From Rhizobium pisi (lineage in GTDB: Bacteria; Pseudomonadota; Alphaproteobacteria; Rhizobiales; Rhizobiaceae): a DNA stretch of 64,000 nucleotides. Shown piece after piece: positions 10,114 to 19,779 of the stretch; within the stretch, counting starts at the first letter, position 1; each line of letters opens with the position of its first letter. The DNA lies in contig NZ_RJJT01000005.1 in assembly GCF_003938655.1 (NCBI RefSeq), positions 1 through 64,000 of the forward strand. The letters are read 5' to 3'. The position numbers were made by a program, and so were the translations under genes. The notes beneath the pieces were generated by a model. That model worked only from the letters and a program-made list of their open reading frames with translations, had not been told where the DNA came from and did no database searches.

Positions 10114-11019
10114 TTGGATCTTTCGTCGATCGAGATATTCCTCGCCGTCGCCAGCGATCGCAGCGTCACGAAGGCCGCCAGGGCCGTCGGGCGGGTGCCT
10201 TCGAATGTGACGACGCGCATCCAGCAGCTGGAGGAAGATCTCGGCACGTCCCTCTTCAGCCGCGACGGCAAGAAGATGACGTTGACACGGGAGGGCGAAA
10301 CCTTCCTCGCCTATGCCAACAAGCTGACGGCGCTTGCGCTGGAGGCGCGCCAGGCCGTGCGGCCGGTCGCCCCGTCCGGGACATTGCGGGTCGGCACGAT
10401 GGAAAGCACGGCGGCAAGCCGGCTGCCGCCGGCGCTGACCCAATTCAAGCAGATGTGGCCCGATGTCTCGCTTCACCTGACGATGGGCGCCTCCCGCGAT
10501 CTTGCTCGCGACGTGCTGGCCGATGCGCTGGATTGTGCGCTGATTGCCCGCCTGCCCAAGGCGATGCGCGGGGAAGACGCTGGTTTCGATGCCGAGCTCA
10601 TAGCGCTCGACATGGAGCCGATCTTCGTCGAAGAGCTGCTGATCGTTCTGCCGTCGGGCCATCCCTCGATCAAATCGGCTGCCGACCTCCGCGTCGGCGC
10701 GCTCGCCGCTTTGGAGCCCGGCTGCACCTATCGCCGGATCGCCGAAAGCTGGGCGCGCAAATCGAACACCCTGCCGACGAGCGAACTCGGCTCCTATCAT
10801 GCGATCCTGGCGAGCGTTGCGACCGGCAACATGGCGGGCGTCATACCGAAATCCGTTCTCGATCTCATGCACTGGCAAACTGTGGTTCAAACCCATCCGC
10901 TGGGGCCTGTCGAGACACTGCTCGTCACTCGCAAGAACGACCGCCCCAGCGCGTTCAATGCATTCCATGAAGTCCTCAGCGCGACAAAAAGTAGAGATCC
11001 CAGGCTGTCTACGAACTAG
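10114..11019 (+). CDS. LysR family transcriptional regulator
   Basis: 301 residues, standard LysR architecture: helix-turn-helix in 1-60 (SVTKAARAVGRVPSNVTTRIQQLEEDLG) and substrate-binding domain about 85-290. The only reasonable start is TTG 10114, with GGAAACGAG upstream; there is no in-frame ATG before the helix-turn-helix. The RVPSNVTTRI recognition helix is typical of a LysR subgroup found near efflux or transport genes. It is followed 52 bases later, on the same strand, by the HPP-CBS gene, and is divergent from the small membrane protein at 9547-9858. Confidence 0.88.
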   Translation: MDLSSIEIFLAVASDRSVTKAARAVGRVPSNVTTRIQQLEEDLGTSLFSRDGKKMTLTREGETFLAYANKLTALALEARQAVRPVAPSGTLRVGTMESTAASRLPPALTQFKQMWPDVSLHLTMGASRDLARDVLADALDCALIARLPKAMRGEDAGFDAELIALDMEPIFVEELLIVLPSGHPSIKSAADLRVGALAALEPGCTYRRIAESWARKSNTLPTSELGSYHAILASVATGNMAGVIPKSVLDLMHWQTVVQTHPLGPVETLLVTRKNDRPSAFNAFHEVLSATKSRDPRLSTN

Positions 11020-11071
11020 CGCCTCTCTTCCCCTGGTCCGCCGAATAATCCTCATCAACATTGGTCTTGTC

Positions 11072-12202
11072 ATGCAGTATCCCGTTTCCCCCAAGGTGGG
11101 GCAGAGCCGCTTCCGGCGCTTTCGCTTGTTCTCGCCGATCCTGGCGGGCGCGACCTTGCGGGAGCGATTGATCGCCTGTTTCGGCGCCTTGCTGGCGATC
11201 GGCCTCACCGGTGTCATCAGCGGCTATCTCTTCGGGCAGGGACCACATCTTCCGCTGATCGTCGCCCCAATGGGCGCGTCGGCGGTGCTTCTCTTCGCGG
11301 TGCCGGCAAGTCCGCTGGCGCAGCCGTGGTCGATCATCGGCGGCAACACCATTTCCGCCATGATGGGCATCATCGCTTCCTATTTCTTCAGAGATCCGAT
11401 CATCGCGACCGGCGTTGGGGTGTCGCTTGCCATCGGCGCGATGTCCTTCACGCGCTGCCTTCATCCGCCGGGAGGGGCAGCGGCGTTGACCGCCGTCCTC
11501 GGCGGTCCCGTCGTTGCCGGCTGGGGCTTTCTCTTTCCCTTCGTGCCGGTCGCGTTGAATTCCTGCATCCTCGTCGGTCTCGGCCTGCTGTTTCACAAAC
11601 TTTCCAGGCGAAACTATCCGCACGTCGTTCCCAAGCCCGCCGAGAACACGCATCAGACCGTCGACCTGCCGTCCGCAGCGCGGATCGGCTTCCGCGACGA
11701 GGATGTCGATGCGGCTCTCGAAGCGCTTGATGAAACCTTCGATATCGACCGGGCGGATTTGAGCCGGCTGCTGCAGCAGGTCGAGCTGCAGGCGGTCATC
11801 CGCTCGAACGCTGGGATCAGCTGCGCCGATATCATGTCGCGTGACGTGATCGCCGTCGGCGAAGCTTCCGAACCGGAATCCGCGCGGCATCTGCTCCTGA
11901 AGCACAATATCCGCACGCTGCCGGTGAAGGACCCGGAGGGCCGCCTGATCGGCACCGTCGGCTTGCGGGAACTGGCGACGAGCACCGAAACGATCTCGGG
12001 CGCAATCGCAAGACCGGCGGTCGCAAGGCCTTCAGATGCCGCTCTTTCGCTGCTGCCTGTGCTGACGGACGGGCGCACCCATGCCGTCATTATCGTCGAC
12101 GACGATTACCGGATCCTCGGCCTGATATCGCAGACGGATCTGCTGAGCGCCGTGGCGCGGCTGCTGCCGAACGACAGCGCCGCCATCCCTGATGTCGCAT
12201 GA
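11072..12202 (+). CDS. HPP family membrane protein with a CBS domain pair
   Basis: 376 residues from ATG 11072. The N-terminal half (about 20-165) is an HPP-family membrane domain with at least four hydrophobic helices and the signature CLHPPGGAAAL. The C-terminal half (about 250-365) holds two CBS motifs (ISCADIMSRDVIAVGE..., then a second around HAVIIVDDDYRILGLISQTDLL). HPP proteins include nitrite transporters in plants and cyanobacteria; CBS pairs bind adenosyl nucleotides, so transport gated by energy status is plausible. The start lacks a strong ribosome site and may be translationally coupled to the LysR gene. Confidence 0.88.
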   Translation: MQYPVSPKVGQSRFRRFRLFSPILAGATLRERLIACFGALLAIGLTGVISGYLFGQGPHLPLIVAPMGASAVLLFAVPASPLAQPWSIIGGNTISAMMGIIASYFFRDPIIATGVGVSLAIGAMSFTRCLHPPGGAAALTAVLGGPVVAGWGFLFPFVPVALNSCILVGLGLLFHKLSRRNYPHVVPKPAENTHQTVDLPSAARIGFRDEDVDAALEALDETFDIDRADLSRLLQQVELQAVIRSNAGISCADIMSRDVIAVGEASEPESARHLLLKHNIRTLPVKDPEGRLIGTVGLRELATSTETISGAIARPAVARPSDAALSLLPVLTDGRTHAVIIVDDDYRILGLISQTDLLSAVARLLPNDSAAIPDVA

Positions 12203-12233
12203 GCAACGGTTGTGAACCACTGGAGAAAAACCG

Positions 12234-12512
12234 ATGCTGATCGAACGCGACGCGAACGGCGATTTTATCCTTGATTCATCCGAGCTCGCGGAGCGGTTCG
12301 GTCTGTCGCTGGCCGATCTTCGCCGCCACATGCGCCATGGCGCCGTCGTCAGTTCCGTGGAAATCGGCACCGCCGAACACGCGGGCACAAAGCGGGTGTC
12401 ACTTCGCCTCGGCAACAGGCTTTGGCGCGCAGTGCTGAACGACCAGAACGAAGTGCAGCATGAGGAGATGAGCGTCATTCGCCCGAACTCGCCCGGGCGG
12501 CGCCTGCGCTGA
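12234..12512 (+). CDS. Small protein, DUF6522-like
   Basis: 92 residues from ATG 12234, 31 bases after the HPP gene, so probably in the same transcript. It has an IERDANGDF start, a helix-turn-helix-like segment (LAERFGLSLADLRRHMRHG) and a beta-rich end with RLGNRLWRAV. This layout matches what I recall of the DUF6522 family found near redox and nitrogen-oxide genes in Proteobacteria. The family name is from memory and its function is unknown. Confidence 0.75.
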   Translation: MLIERDANGDFILDSSELAERFGLSLADLRRHMRHGAVVSSVEIGTAEHAGTKRVSLRLGNRLWRAVLNDQNEVQHEEMSVIRPNSPGRRLR

Positions 12513-12603
12513 CATAGGTCATGCAGGCCGTGCCACGGCTTGTTGAGCGGCGAGAGCGAAGTCCTCCCCGTTTTCCCGTCTCGGCAAATCCGCTTTCGGG
12601 CAA

Positions 12604-12855
12604 TCAGGCCTTCGGTTCATCACCGCTTTCAGGTTCGAACAGGCCGCGTGCTGCCTCGACCATCGCGCTTAGGTGATTGGGATCGCGTACGCCCTGCCGG
12701 TAGAGATCGATGATGATGCTCGCCATTCGTTCGGCTTCGTCACTGTCCTTTGCCACCGCGTGGTCGGCGCTGATCTTGTCGAAGACGCGCTGGCAGGTTT
12801 CCAGATCGCAGGAATCCAGCGGCACCTGCGATCGGTTTCTGATCGGTTGAACCAT
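12604..12855 (-). CDS. Small hypothetical protein downstream of groEL
   Basis: 83 residues from ATG 12855 (MVQPIRNRSQVPLDSCDLETCQRVFDKI); GAGGGA precedes it by six bases, which favours this ATG over the one two codons upstream. It is largely helical and acidic at the C-terminus, with two Cys close together (SCDLETC). I do not recognise a named family. It lies after the hairpin that follows groEL on the same strand, so it may receive read-through from groESL. Confidence 0.6.
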   Translation of the reverse strand: MVQPIRNRSQVPLDSCDLETCQRVFDKISADHAVAKDSDEAERMASIIIDLYRQGVRDPNHLSAMVEAARGLFEPESGDEPKA

Positions 12856-12872
12856 CTTCATTCCCTCGGAAA

Positions 12873-12898
12873 GGCCTGTCCGGCGATGCGGGCAGGCC
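12873..12898 (-). terminator. Hairpin after groEL
   Basis: Read on the minus strand, a 10-bp stem (GGCCTGCCCG / CGGACAGGCC, one wobble pair) with a 6-nt loop lies 8 bases past the groEL stop and is followed by a short TTT. It also sits directly before the ribosome site of the small gene at 12604-12855. Confidence 0.5.
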
Positions 12899-12906
12899 GG
12901 TGCTTG

Positions 12907-14547
<1,641 letters not shown>

Positions 14548-14562
14548 TCATGGGCAACTGGT

Positions 14563-14606
14563 GCAATTCCAGGAAAAGTGCGAAGCGGTTTTCCGTTCGG
14601 AATTGC
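14563..14606. repeat. Palindromic intergenic repeat inside the groESL operon
   Basis: GCAATTCC and GGAATTGC bracket an inner GGAAAA/TTTTCC pair, forming a long hairpin; the following bases (GTAAAAACAAAAGG... to about 14650) also match the frequent rhizobial repeat that continues with AGCGGTTTTCCG-like units. It fills most of the 148-bp gap between groES and groEL. Confidence 0.6.
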
Positions 14607-14683
14607 GTAAAAACAAAAGGTTGGAGCGGTTCTCCGTTTTCATGAAAGCCGAAGCGCCCCAGTGTTGATCTGTGCAGCTTGTC

Positions 14684-14998
14684 TCAGGCGGCCTGTCGCT
14701 TTTCGTCCTGCGCCTCGATGATGCCCATCACATCGCTTTCCTTCATGATCAGCAGCTCCTCGCCGGCGATCTTGATCTCGGTACCGGACCACTTGCCAAA
14801 CAGGATGCGGTCGCCAACCTTGACGTCGAGTGCCTGGATTTGGCCGGCGTCGTTGCGCGCGCCGGGACCGGCGGCAATGACTTCGCCTTCCTGCGGCTTC
14901 TCCTTAGCGGTGTCGGGAATGATAATGCCGCCCTTGGTCTTTTCCTCGGAGCTGACCCGGCGGACGAGAATGCGATCGTGAAGCGGTCGGAACGACAT
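14684..14998 (-). CDS. groES: Co-chaperonin GroES (10 kDa)
   Basis: 104 residues from ATG 14998 ([15 protein letters not shown]), with GGAGGAA six bases upstream. The mobile loop ([24 protein letters not shown]), GPGARN and [10 protein letters not shown] are all present. The open frame extends much further upstream, but only this ATG has a ribosome site and matches the family start. It caps the GroEL ring. Transcription starts upstream of a 185-base leader that begins near the CIRCE element. Confidence 0.97.
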   Translation of the reverse strand: MSFRPLHDRILVRRVSSEEKTKGGIIIPDTAKEKPQEGEVIAAGPGARNDAGQIQALDVKVGDRILFGKWSGTEIKIAGEELLIMKESDVMGIIEAQDEKRQAA

Positions 14999-15183
14999 GT
15001 CTTCCTCCATGAATAAACGATGCTGCGTTGTTCCCCCGCCGGACCGGATGATCAGTCCAGGCGGAGTGGCAAAACTTCGCTGGGCGGCCTGCAGAACCCG
15101 CGCGGGCGGGGGCGGAGCCGCGAGCGCTTTGTGCAATTGATCTGGTTTGGCGGGGTTCGATTTCAAGAGGTTAGAGGAAAAAT

Positions 15184-15210
15184 TTAGCACTCTCGGTCGT
15201 TGACTGCTAA
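15184..15210 (-). promoter_or_regulatory. CIRCE element (HrcA operator) of groESL
   Basis: TTAGCACTC, 9 bases, GACTGCTAA. This is the classic CIRCE inverted repeat (TTAGCACTC-N9-GAGTGCTAA) with a single mismatch in one arm. It is the binding site of the heat-shock repressor HrcA and sits 186 bases before the groES start. Confidence 0.93.
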
Positions 15211-15393
15211 CGCGCCGAGGGAACGGAAAAACGGCTTTCGCGTTGGAAACAACGGCGACAGTCGTCGCGCTCGGATTTCGAAGGCGAGTTCAAGTCGCCG
15301 CAAGGCTTGAATCCGGATTTCGGCATTCCCAGCTCTTGGGTGATCGAGGCTTGATGAGCTCGATTGTACCCCACGTCTAAAGGAGTGGCTGAA

Positions 15394-15684
15394 ATGGAAG
15401 AGAAGACCAATCTAATCAAAGACCTCAGCATCGAGGAACGCGAGGAAATCTTCGTCGATATCGCTCGTACGCTGGAAGACACGGCGCGTGAGGCGCTGGT
15501 CGAGGGCAACAGGCAGTTTGCGGCCGTTTCCACCAATATGGCCGAAGCGATCCGCGTCAACGCCGACGAACTCGCCCGTGAGGATCCCGAGAATGCCGAG
15601 CGTGTATTGCAGGAAGCAACGGCTGTGATTTTGCAGTTCGAGGCCGTGCATCCTTATCGCATGGTGAGCATGGCCGTTCATTGA
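15394..15684 (+). CDS. Small acidic helical protein, unknown function
   Basis: 96 residues from ATG 15394 (MEEKTNLIKDLSIEEREEIF), with AGGAG at a good distance; the open frame upstream starts only with TTG. The product is acidic and predicted to be entirely helical. I know of no family. It is divergent from groESL, so its promoter lies in 15211-15393 next to CIRCE and it may share heat-shock control. Confidence 0.65.
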   Translation: MEEKTNLIKDLSIEEREEIFVDIARTLEDTAREALVEGNRQFAAVSTNMAEAIRVNADELAREDPENAERVLQEATAVILQFEAVHPYRMVSMAVH

Positions 15685-15873
15685 TGCCGGCCGGGCGCCC
15701 GACCTCAATCAATCCTCACTTCTATCATCGCCGGCCGGAACTCTCTGGGCCTGCAAGGGTTATTGGATCACAACAGCGAAAGCTGATCCATGATGCCCGC
15801 CGCTGCTCGGATCATGCTTCCGCGCGGCGGCAAGCCATGGGCGCCTTCGCATGAAGGGAAGGAGGACCACGGC

Positions 15874-16227
15874 ATGATTTCGATATCCACCGTGCCGCCG
15901 GAAAGCGGCACCGACGATGCGCGTTGCGCTGACACGGAAGAGGCCGAAAACGATCGCAAAAGGGCATTGGAAAACGCCCACCGCAATGCGAGAGAGGCGT
16001 CGGTTCGCGGGCGAGACACCGAAACCCCGAGCTTGAGGCTTGCCAGGGAATATCTGCGTCTTGGCGGCCATCGCCGCTCCAAGATCGACGACAACATCAT
16101 CACAGTTCGCCTTTGGGAGGAGGATCCGCCGGAGGCCGAGCGCTTCTGGAAGGAGCGCGTGGAGACGCTTTCAGGGTATGAGCGCCACCAGGTGGAGCAT
16201 TTTCTCCCGACCATCAACACGCCCTGA
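15874..16227 (+). CDS. Small hypothetical protein
   Basis: 117 residues from ATG 15874 (MISISTVPPESG), chosen because GGAGG lies eight bases upstream; an ATG at 15790 lacks a site. A charged, Arg/Glu-rich helical stretch (residues about 25-60) precedes a segment with RLWEEDPPEAERFWKERV. No membrane segment. I do not recognise a family. It heads a run of three small plus-strand genes. Confidence 0.6.
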   Translation: MISISTVPPESGTDDARCADTEEAENDRKRALENAHRNAREASVRGRDTETPSLRLAREYLRLGGHRRSKIDDNIITVRLWEEDPPEAERFWKERVETLSGYERHQVEHFLPTINTP

Positions 16228-16316
16228 GGGCGTCGATACCTGCCGATGCTGCGCTGGAGGCTGCCGCGAGACGGCAGCCTGACGTTCTCGATCGGCCGCG
16301 CGAATTGGAGTAGATC

Positions 16317-16643
16317 ATGGCCACAGACAAGCACGAGCAGATACGTCGCCGCGCCTACGAGATCTGGGAGGCTGAGGGCCGACCCGAGGGCGCGGAGTTG
16401 CGCCATTGGCTGCAGGCCTGCGACGAGCTGGCCGGCGAGGACGAAGATAAGACGCTGCAGGATCTGATCGACCAGGACGACCGGGACGATGCGGCTCTGC
16501 TTCAAGGGGCAGGCGAGAGCGGTGATTTCGATCCGCCTCGCGCCGGCGCCGGCCGGGCTGTCGAAGCGACCGTGCCCGAAATCGAGATCACGACCGGCGA
16601 AAAGCTTTCCCGGCCGAAGATCGGGAAGATCGAAGGACAGTGA
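16317..16643 (+). CDS. DUF2934 domain protein
   Basis: 108 residues from ATG 16317, with TGGAG upstream. The N-terminal 35 residues (HEQIRRRAYEIWEAEGRPEG, then HWLQA) match the short DUF2934 motif common in rhizobia; the rest is acidic and probably disordered. Function unknown. Its end touches the GTG alternative start of the following HD-domain gene. Confidence 0.85.
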   Translation: MATDKHEQIRRRAYEIWEAEGRPEGAELRHWLQACDELAGEDEDKTLQDLIDQDDRDDAALLQGAGESGDFDPPRAGAGRAVEATVPEIEITTGEKLSRPKIGKIEGQ

Positions 16644-16648
16644 TTGCC

Positions 16649-17068
16649 ATGCAGCATCTCGACCATGCCATTCAGATCGCTCACGACGCGCATGAGAGAC
16701 AGATGGACAAGACCGGCGGCCCCTACTTTGCGCATTGCCAGAGGGTCGCGGGTCTCGTTTCCGGCGACGAGGAACGAACGATCGCCTATCTCCATGACGT
16801 CGTCGAGAAAGGCAGCGGCTGGACGCTCGACAGGCTGAGGGAAGAGGGCTTTCCGCCAGCGGTGGTCTCCGCCGTCGACGCACTGACGCGGCGGCCGGAC
16901 GAGGCGGACGATCAATTCGTCCGACGGGCAGCCTCGAACCCGCTTGCTTTGCCGGTCAAGCAGGCAGACCTCGAAGACAATCTTCAGCAGGCCGAACAAG
17001 CGGGTAAAAACCCAGAAAAATACCAGCGTGGCCTCGACCTCCTCCGCGACATCAGGAACGGGCGATAA
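16649..17068 (+). CDS. HD-domain protein, ppGpp-hydrolase (MESH1/SpoT-HD) type
   Basis: 139 residues from ATG 16649; a GTG at 16640 overlapping the upstream stop is the alternative. The metal-binding HD set is complete: His in DAHERQ, His in YFAHCQRVA, the HD pair in YLHDVVE, and Asp/Asn in VKQADLEDNL. This spacing is that of single-domain guanosine-3',5'-bis(diphosphate) 3'-pyrophosphohydrolases. There is no synthetase, TGS or ACT domain. It probably degrades (p)ppGpp or a related nucleotide. Translational coupling to the DUF2934 gene is likely. Confidence 0.8.
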   Translation: MQHLDHAIQIAHDAHERQMDKTGGPYFAHCQRVAGLVSGDEERTIAYLHDVVEKGSGWTLDRLREEGFPPAVVSAVDALTRRPDEADDQFVRRAASNPLALPVKQADLEDNLQQAEQAGKNPEKYQRGLDLLRDIRNGR

Positions 17069-17189
17069 GCCTGCTCGGCAGATGGCGGCGAGATCGGAGG
17101 GCAACGCAGAAGCTTTGCCTGGCATGAGATCCCAACGTCGGTGCCAGCCAAGCGCAACTCATCGAATGGCTCTCCTCTACGGGGTTATC

Positions 17190-18197
17190 TCACAGCCGCC
17201 TGGTTGATTCCCCGCGCACGAATCTCGGCGTCAGGATGATGTCCTGTGGCGGCTCGGCGGCGGCCTCGGGGCTTGCAATTCTGGCCAGCAGCCGCTGTGC
17301 GGCCAGTTGGCCGAGCTTGTGCGCATCCTGGACGACCATGGTGATGCGGGGCGTAATGACGTTGCTCCAGGGCACGTCGTCGACCATGGCCAGCGATACG
17401 TCGTCGGGGCAGCGGAAGCCCATCTCCTGCATCACCTGCAGGGCTGCCAGGCCCGTCATGTTGTTGGCGCCGATGATGGCAGTCGGCCGGTCGCGGCGGG
17501 TCAGCAGCCGCATCGCCTGCGCGTGGCCGCCGCTCCTGGTAAAGCCGCCCTCGACCACCAGCGAAGGATCGACTTCGACCCCGGCGCCGGCCATCGTGTT
17601 CAAGAATCCCGTCAGGCGCTCGTTGGCGGTGTGCAGGCTGCTCGGGCCGGAAATCAAGGCGATGCGCCGATGGCCGAGCTGCAGCAGGTGCTCCGTCAGG
17701 ATGGTCGTCGTCAGCGGATTGTCGGAGCCGATGAAATCGCGTCCGGCACCCTCCACCTTCTGGTCGAACATCACGATCGGCGTCTTAAAGTCGCGCAGGA
17801 AGGTTGCGTATTCCTCGCCGTGCCCGTTTGCCGCCAGCGCGATGCCGGCGATCTTCTGCGCCTCCAGCCGTTCCAGCAGCGCCCGTTCGAGATCGGCCCT
17901 GCCGGCGGAATCCGCAATCAGGACGAAATAGCCGTTGTCGAGCGCTTGATGCTCGATCTCTCGGCGGATGTCGCCGAAGAACATGTTGCCGAGATTGGCC
18001 GCAACGAAGCCGAGCAGCGAGCTTCGCCCGCGCGCCAGCGTCTGGGCCACCGGATCGATGCGGTAGCCCGTTGATTTTATCGCCTGCTGGATGCGGTCGA
18101 GCGTTTCCGCGCCGACCCGCTTCGGGCTGTTGAGCGCCAGCGAGACGGTCGAGATTGAAACCCCCGCAAGGCGCGCGACGTCTCGTATGGTCGTCAT
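17190..18197 (-). CDS. LacI family repressor of the fucoside locus
   Basis: 335 residues. The LacI helix-turn-helix (TIRDVARLAGVSISTVSLALN) and hinge (residues about 45-60) are followed by a sugar-binding-protein-like effector domain (about 62-330). It is divergent from an alpha-L-fucosidase and ABC transporter operon. Two copies of GAACCGGTTC lie in the intergenic region, one 7 bases upstream of this gene and one 37 bases upstream of the fucosidase, which fits autoregulation plus repression of the operon. The inducer is probably fucose or a fucoside. Confidence 0.92.
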   Translation of the reverse strand: MTTIRDVARLAGVSISTVSLALNSPKRVGAETLDRIQQAIKSTGYRIDPVAQTLARGRSSLLGFVAANLGNMFFGDIRREIEHQALDNGYFVLIADSAGRADLERALLERLEAQKIAGIALAANGHGEEYATFLRDFKTPIVMFDQKVEGAGRDFIGSDNPLTTTILTEHLLQLGHRRIALISGPSSLHTANERLTGFLNTMAGAGVEVDPSLVVEGGFTRSGGHAQAMRLLTRRDRPTAIIGANNMTGLAALQVMQEMGFRCPDDVSLAMVDDVPWSNVITPRITMVVQDAHKLGQLAAQRLLARIASPEAAAEPPQDIILTPRFVRGESTRRL

Positions 18198-18204
18198 ATC
18201 TATC

Positions 18205-18214
18205 GAACCGGTTC
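18205..18214. promoter_or_regulatory. LacI-family operator, copy 1
   Basis: GAACCGGTTC is a perfect palindrome with the central CG typical of LacI-family sites. It lies just upstream of the repressor gene start and probably mediates autoregulation. Confidence 0.75.
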
Positions 18215-18356
18215 TAAACCTTTCTTTTGTCAGATTTTATGCGCCGTTGCAATACATCTGACCAAATTACGCCCTCTATAGGCGCTTCCTCCAAAGTTTT
18301 GCGACTATCGAATTTCGGCTTGACAGGAGCAGGTTCAGGAAAGATGATCCATCACC

Positions 18357-18366
18357 GAACCGGTTC
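18357..18366. promoter_or_regulatory. LacI-family operator, copy 2
   Basis: A second perfect GAACCGGTTC (extended by one further pair on each side) lies 152 bases from the first and 37 bases before the fucosidase start codon. It probably blocks the operon promoter and may loop with copy 1. Confidence 0.78.
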
Positions 18367-18402
18367 GACATGATGTTGGCCGGAAACAGGGAGGAGTAAC
18401 CT

Positions 18403-19731
18403 GTGACGATTTCGGAGCGTTTCCCGGAAAATCCGGCATTGAAAGGGGCGGGAAAGCACGCCTGGTTCAGCCACGATCGCCTCGGCATGTTCATCCATTG
18501 GGGCCTCTATGCGCTGGGCGCCAGGCATGAGTGGTTGAAGAACCGCGAAGAGCTGACCGACGAGCATTACCAGCGCTATTTCGACAATTTCGATCCCGAT
18601 CTCTACGATCCCAAGGAGTGGGCGCGCCGTGCGCGTCTCGCCGGCATGAAATATGTCGTGGTGACGACCAAGCATCACGAGGGTTTCTGCCTCTGGGACA
18701 GCAAGTTTACCGATTACAAGGCGCCGAACACGCCCTGCGGCAAGGATCTTCTGACGCCGCTGGTCGAGGCCTTCCGCGCCGAGGGACTGAAGATCGGCTT
18801 CTATTATTCGCTGCTCGACTGGCATCATCCGGATTTCCCGATCGACCTCCACCATCCCTTGCGCAACCATCCTGACGCCAAGGCGCTGAATGCCGGCCGC
18901 AACGTCGCCAACTATGCGGCCTATATGCGCGAACAGGTGCGCGAGCTTCTGACCGGCTTCGGCCGCGTCGACATCATCTGGTTCGATTTCAGCTATCCCG
19001 GACCCGCGCGCGAATATCGCGGCCTTCCCGGCAAGGGACGCAACGACTGGCAAAGCGAGCGGCTGGTAGAGCTGGCGCGCGAGCTGCAGCCCGAAATCAT
19101 CATCAACAACCGCCTCGATCTGCCGCCGGGAACTTTGCCCGACATAACCACGCCGGAGCAATATACGCCGCGCGTGGCACCTGCCATCGCCAGCCAGGGT
19201 GTGCTTTGGGAAGCTTGCCACACCTTCAGCGGCTCCTGGGGTTATCACCGTGACGAGGATAGCTGGAAGAGCCCGGAACAGATCATCCAGCTGCTGATCG
19301 ATTCCGTTGCGCTCGGCGGGAACCTCCTGATGAATGTCGGCCCGACCGGGCGGGGCACGTTCGATGCCCGCGCCATCGACGCGCTCGAAGTCTACCAGAA
19401 CTGGATGGCCGTCAACGCACGCGCCATCTACGGAGCCGGCCCGTCCAAACTTCCGGCGCCGGCCGGCTGCCGCTACACCCAGCGCGGCAACCGCCTCTAC
19501 CTGCATGTCTACAACTGGCCTTACCGCCACATCCACATCGAGGGCATCGCCGACAGGATCGCCTATGTGCAGTTCCTGCATGATGCCAGCGAGATCCACT
19601 GGGTCACCCACACCAGGGATGTGGATCCCAATGTCGGCGTGATGGTGCCGGAAGGCATTGTCATGTTGGAACTGCCGGTTCGGCGGCCTGATGTCACCGT
19701 GCCGGTGATCGAGATCGTCCTCAAGGCGTAG
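18403..19731 (+). CDS. Alpha-L-fucosidase (GH29)
   Basis: 442 residues from GTG 18403, with GGAGGAG upstream. The catalytic barrel carries GMFIHWGLYA, KYVVVTTKHHEGFCLWDS, FYYSLLDWHHPDF and the nucleophile Asp in IIWFDFSYPG; GGNLLMNVGPTGRG follows and a C-terminal beta domain runs from about residue 345. No signal peptide is visible, so it acts in the cytoplasm on imported fucosides. It is the first gene of the operon with the binding protein and permeases that follow, under the LacI-type operator. Confidence 0.93.
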   Translation: MTISERFPENPALKGAGKHAWFSHDRLGMFIHWGLYALGARHEWLKNREELTDEHYQRYFDNFDPDLYDPKEWARRARLAGMKYVVVTTKHHEGFCLWDSKFTDYKAPNTPCGKDLLTPLVEAFRAEGLKIGFYYSLLDWHHPDFPIDLHHPLRNHPDAKALNAGRNVANYAAYMREQVRELLTGFGRVDIIWFDFSYPGPAREYRGLPGKGRNDWQSERLVELARELQPEIIINNRLDLPPGTLPDITTPEQYTPRVAPAIASQGVLWEACHTFSGSWGYHRDEDSWKSPEQIIQLLIDSVALGGNLLMNVGPTGRGTFDARAIDALEVYQNWMAVNARAIYGAGPSKLPAPAGCRYTQRGNRLYLHVYNWPYRHIHIEGIADRIAYVQFLHDASEIHWVTHTRDVDPNVGVMVPEGIVMLELPVRRPDVTVPVIEIVLKA

Positions 19732-19779
19732 TCGATCCCACGTGCGTGTCCATTGCATTCATGGAGGGAGGAGAAACCC

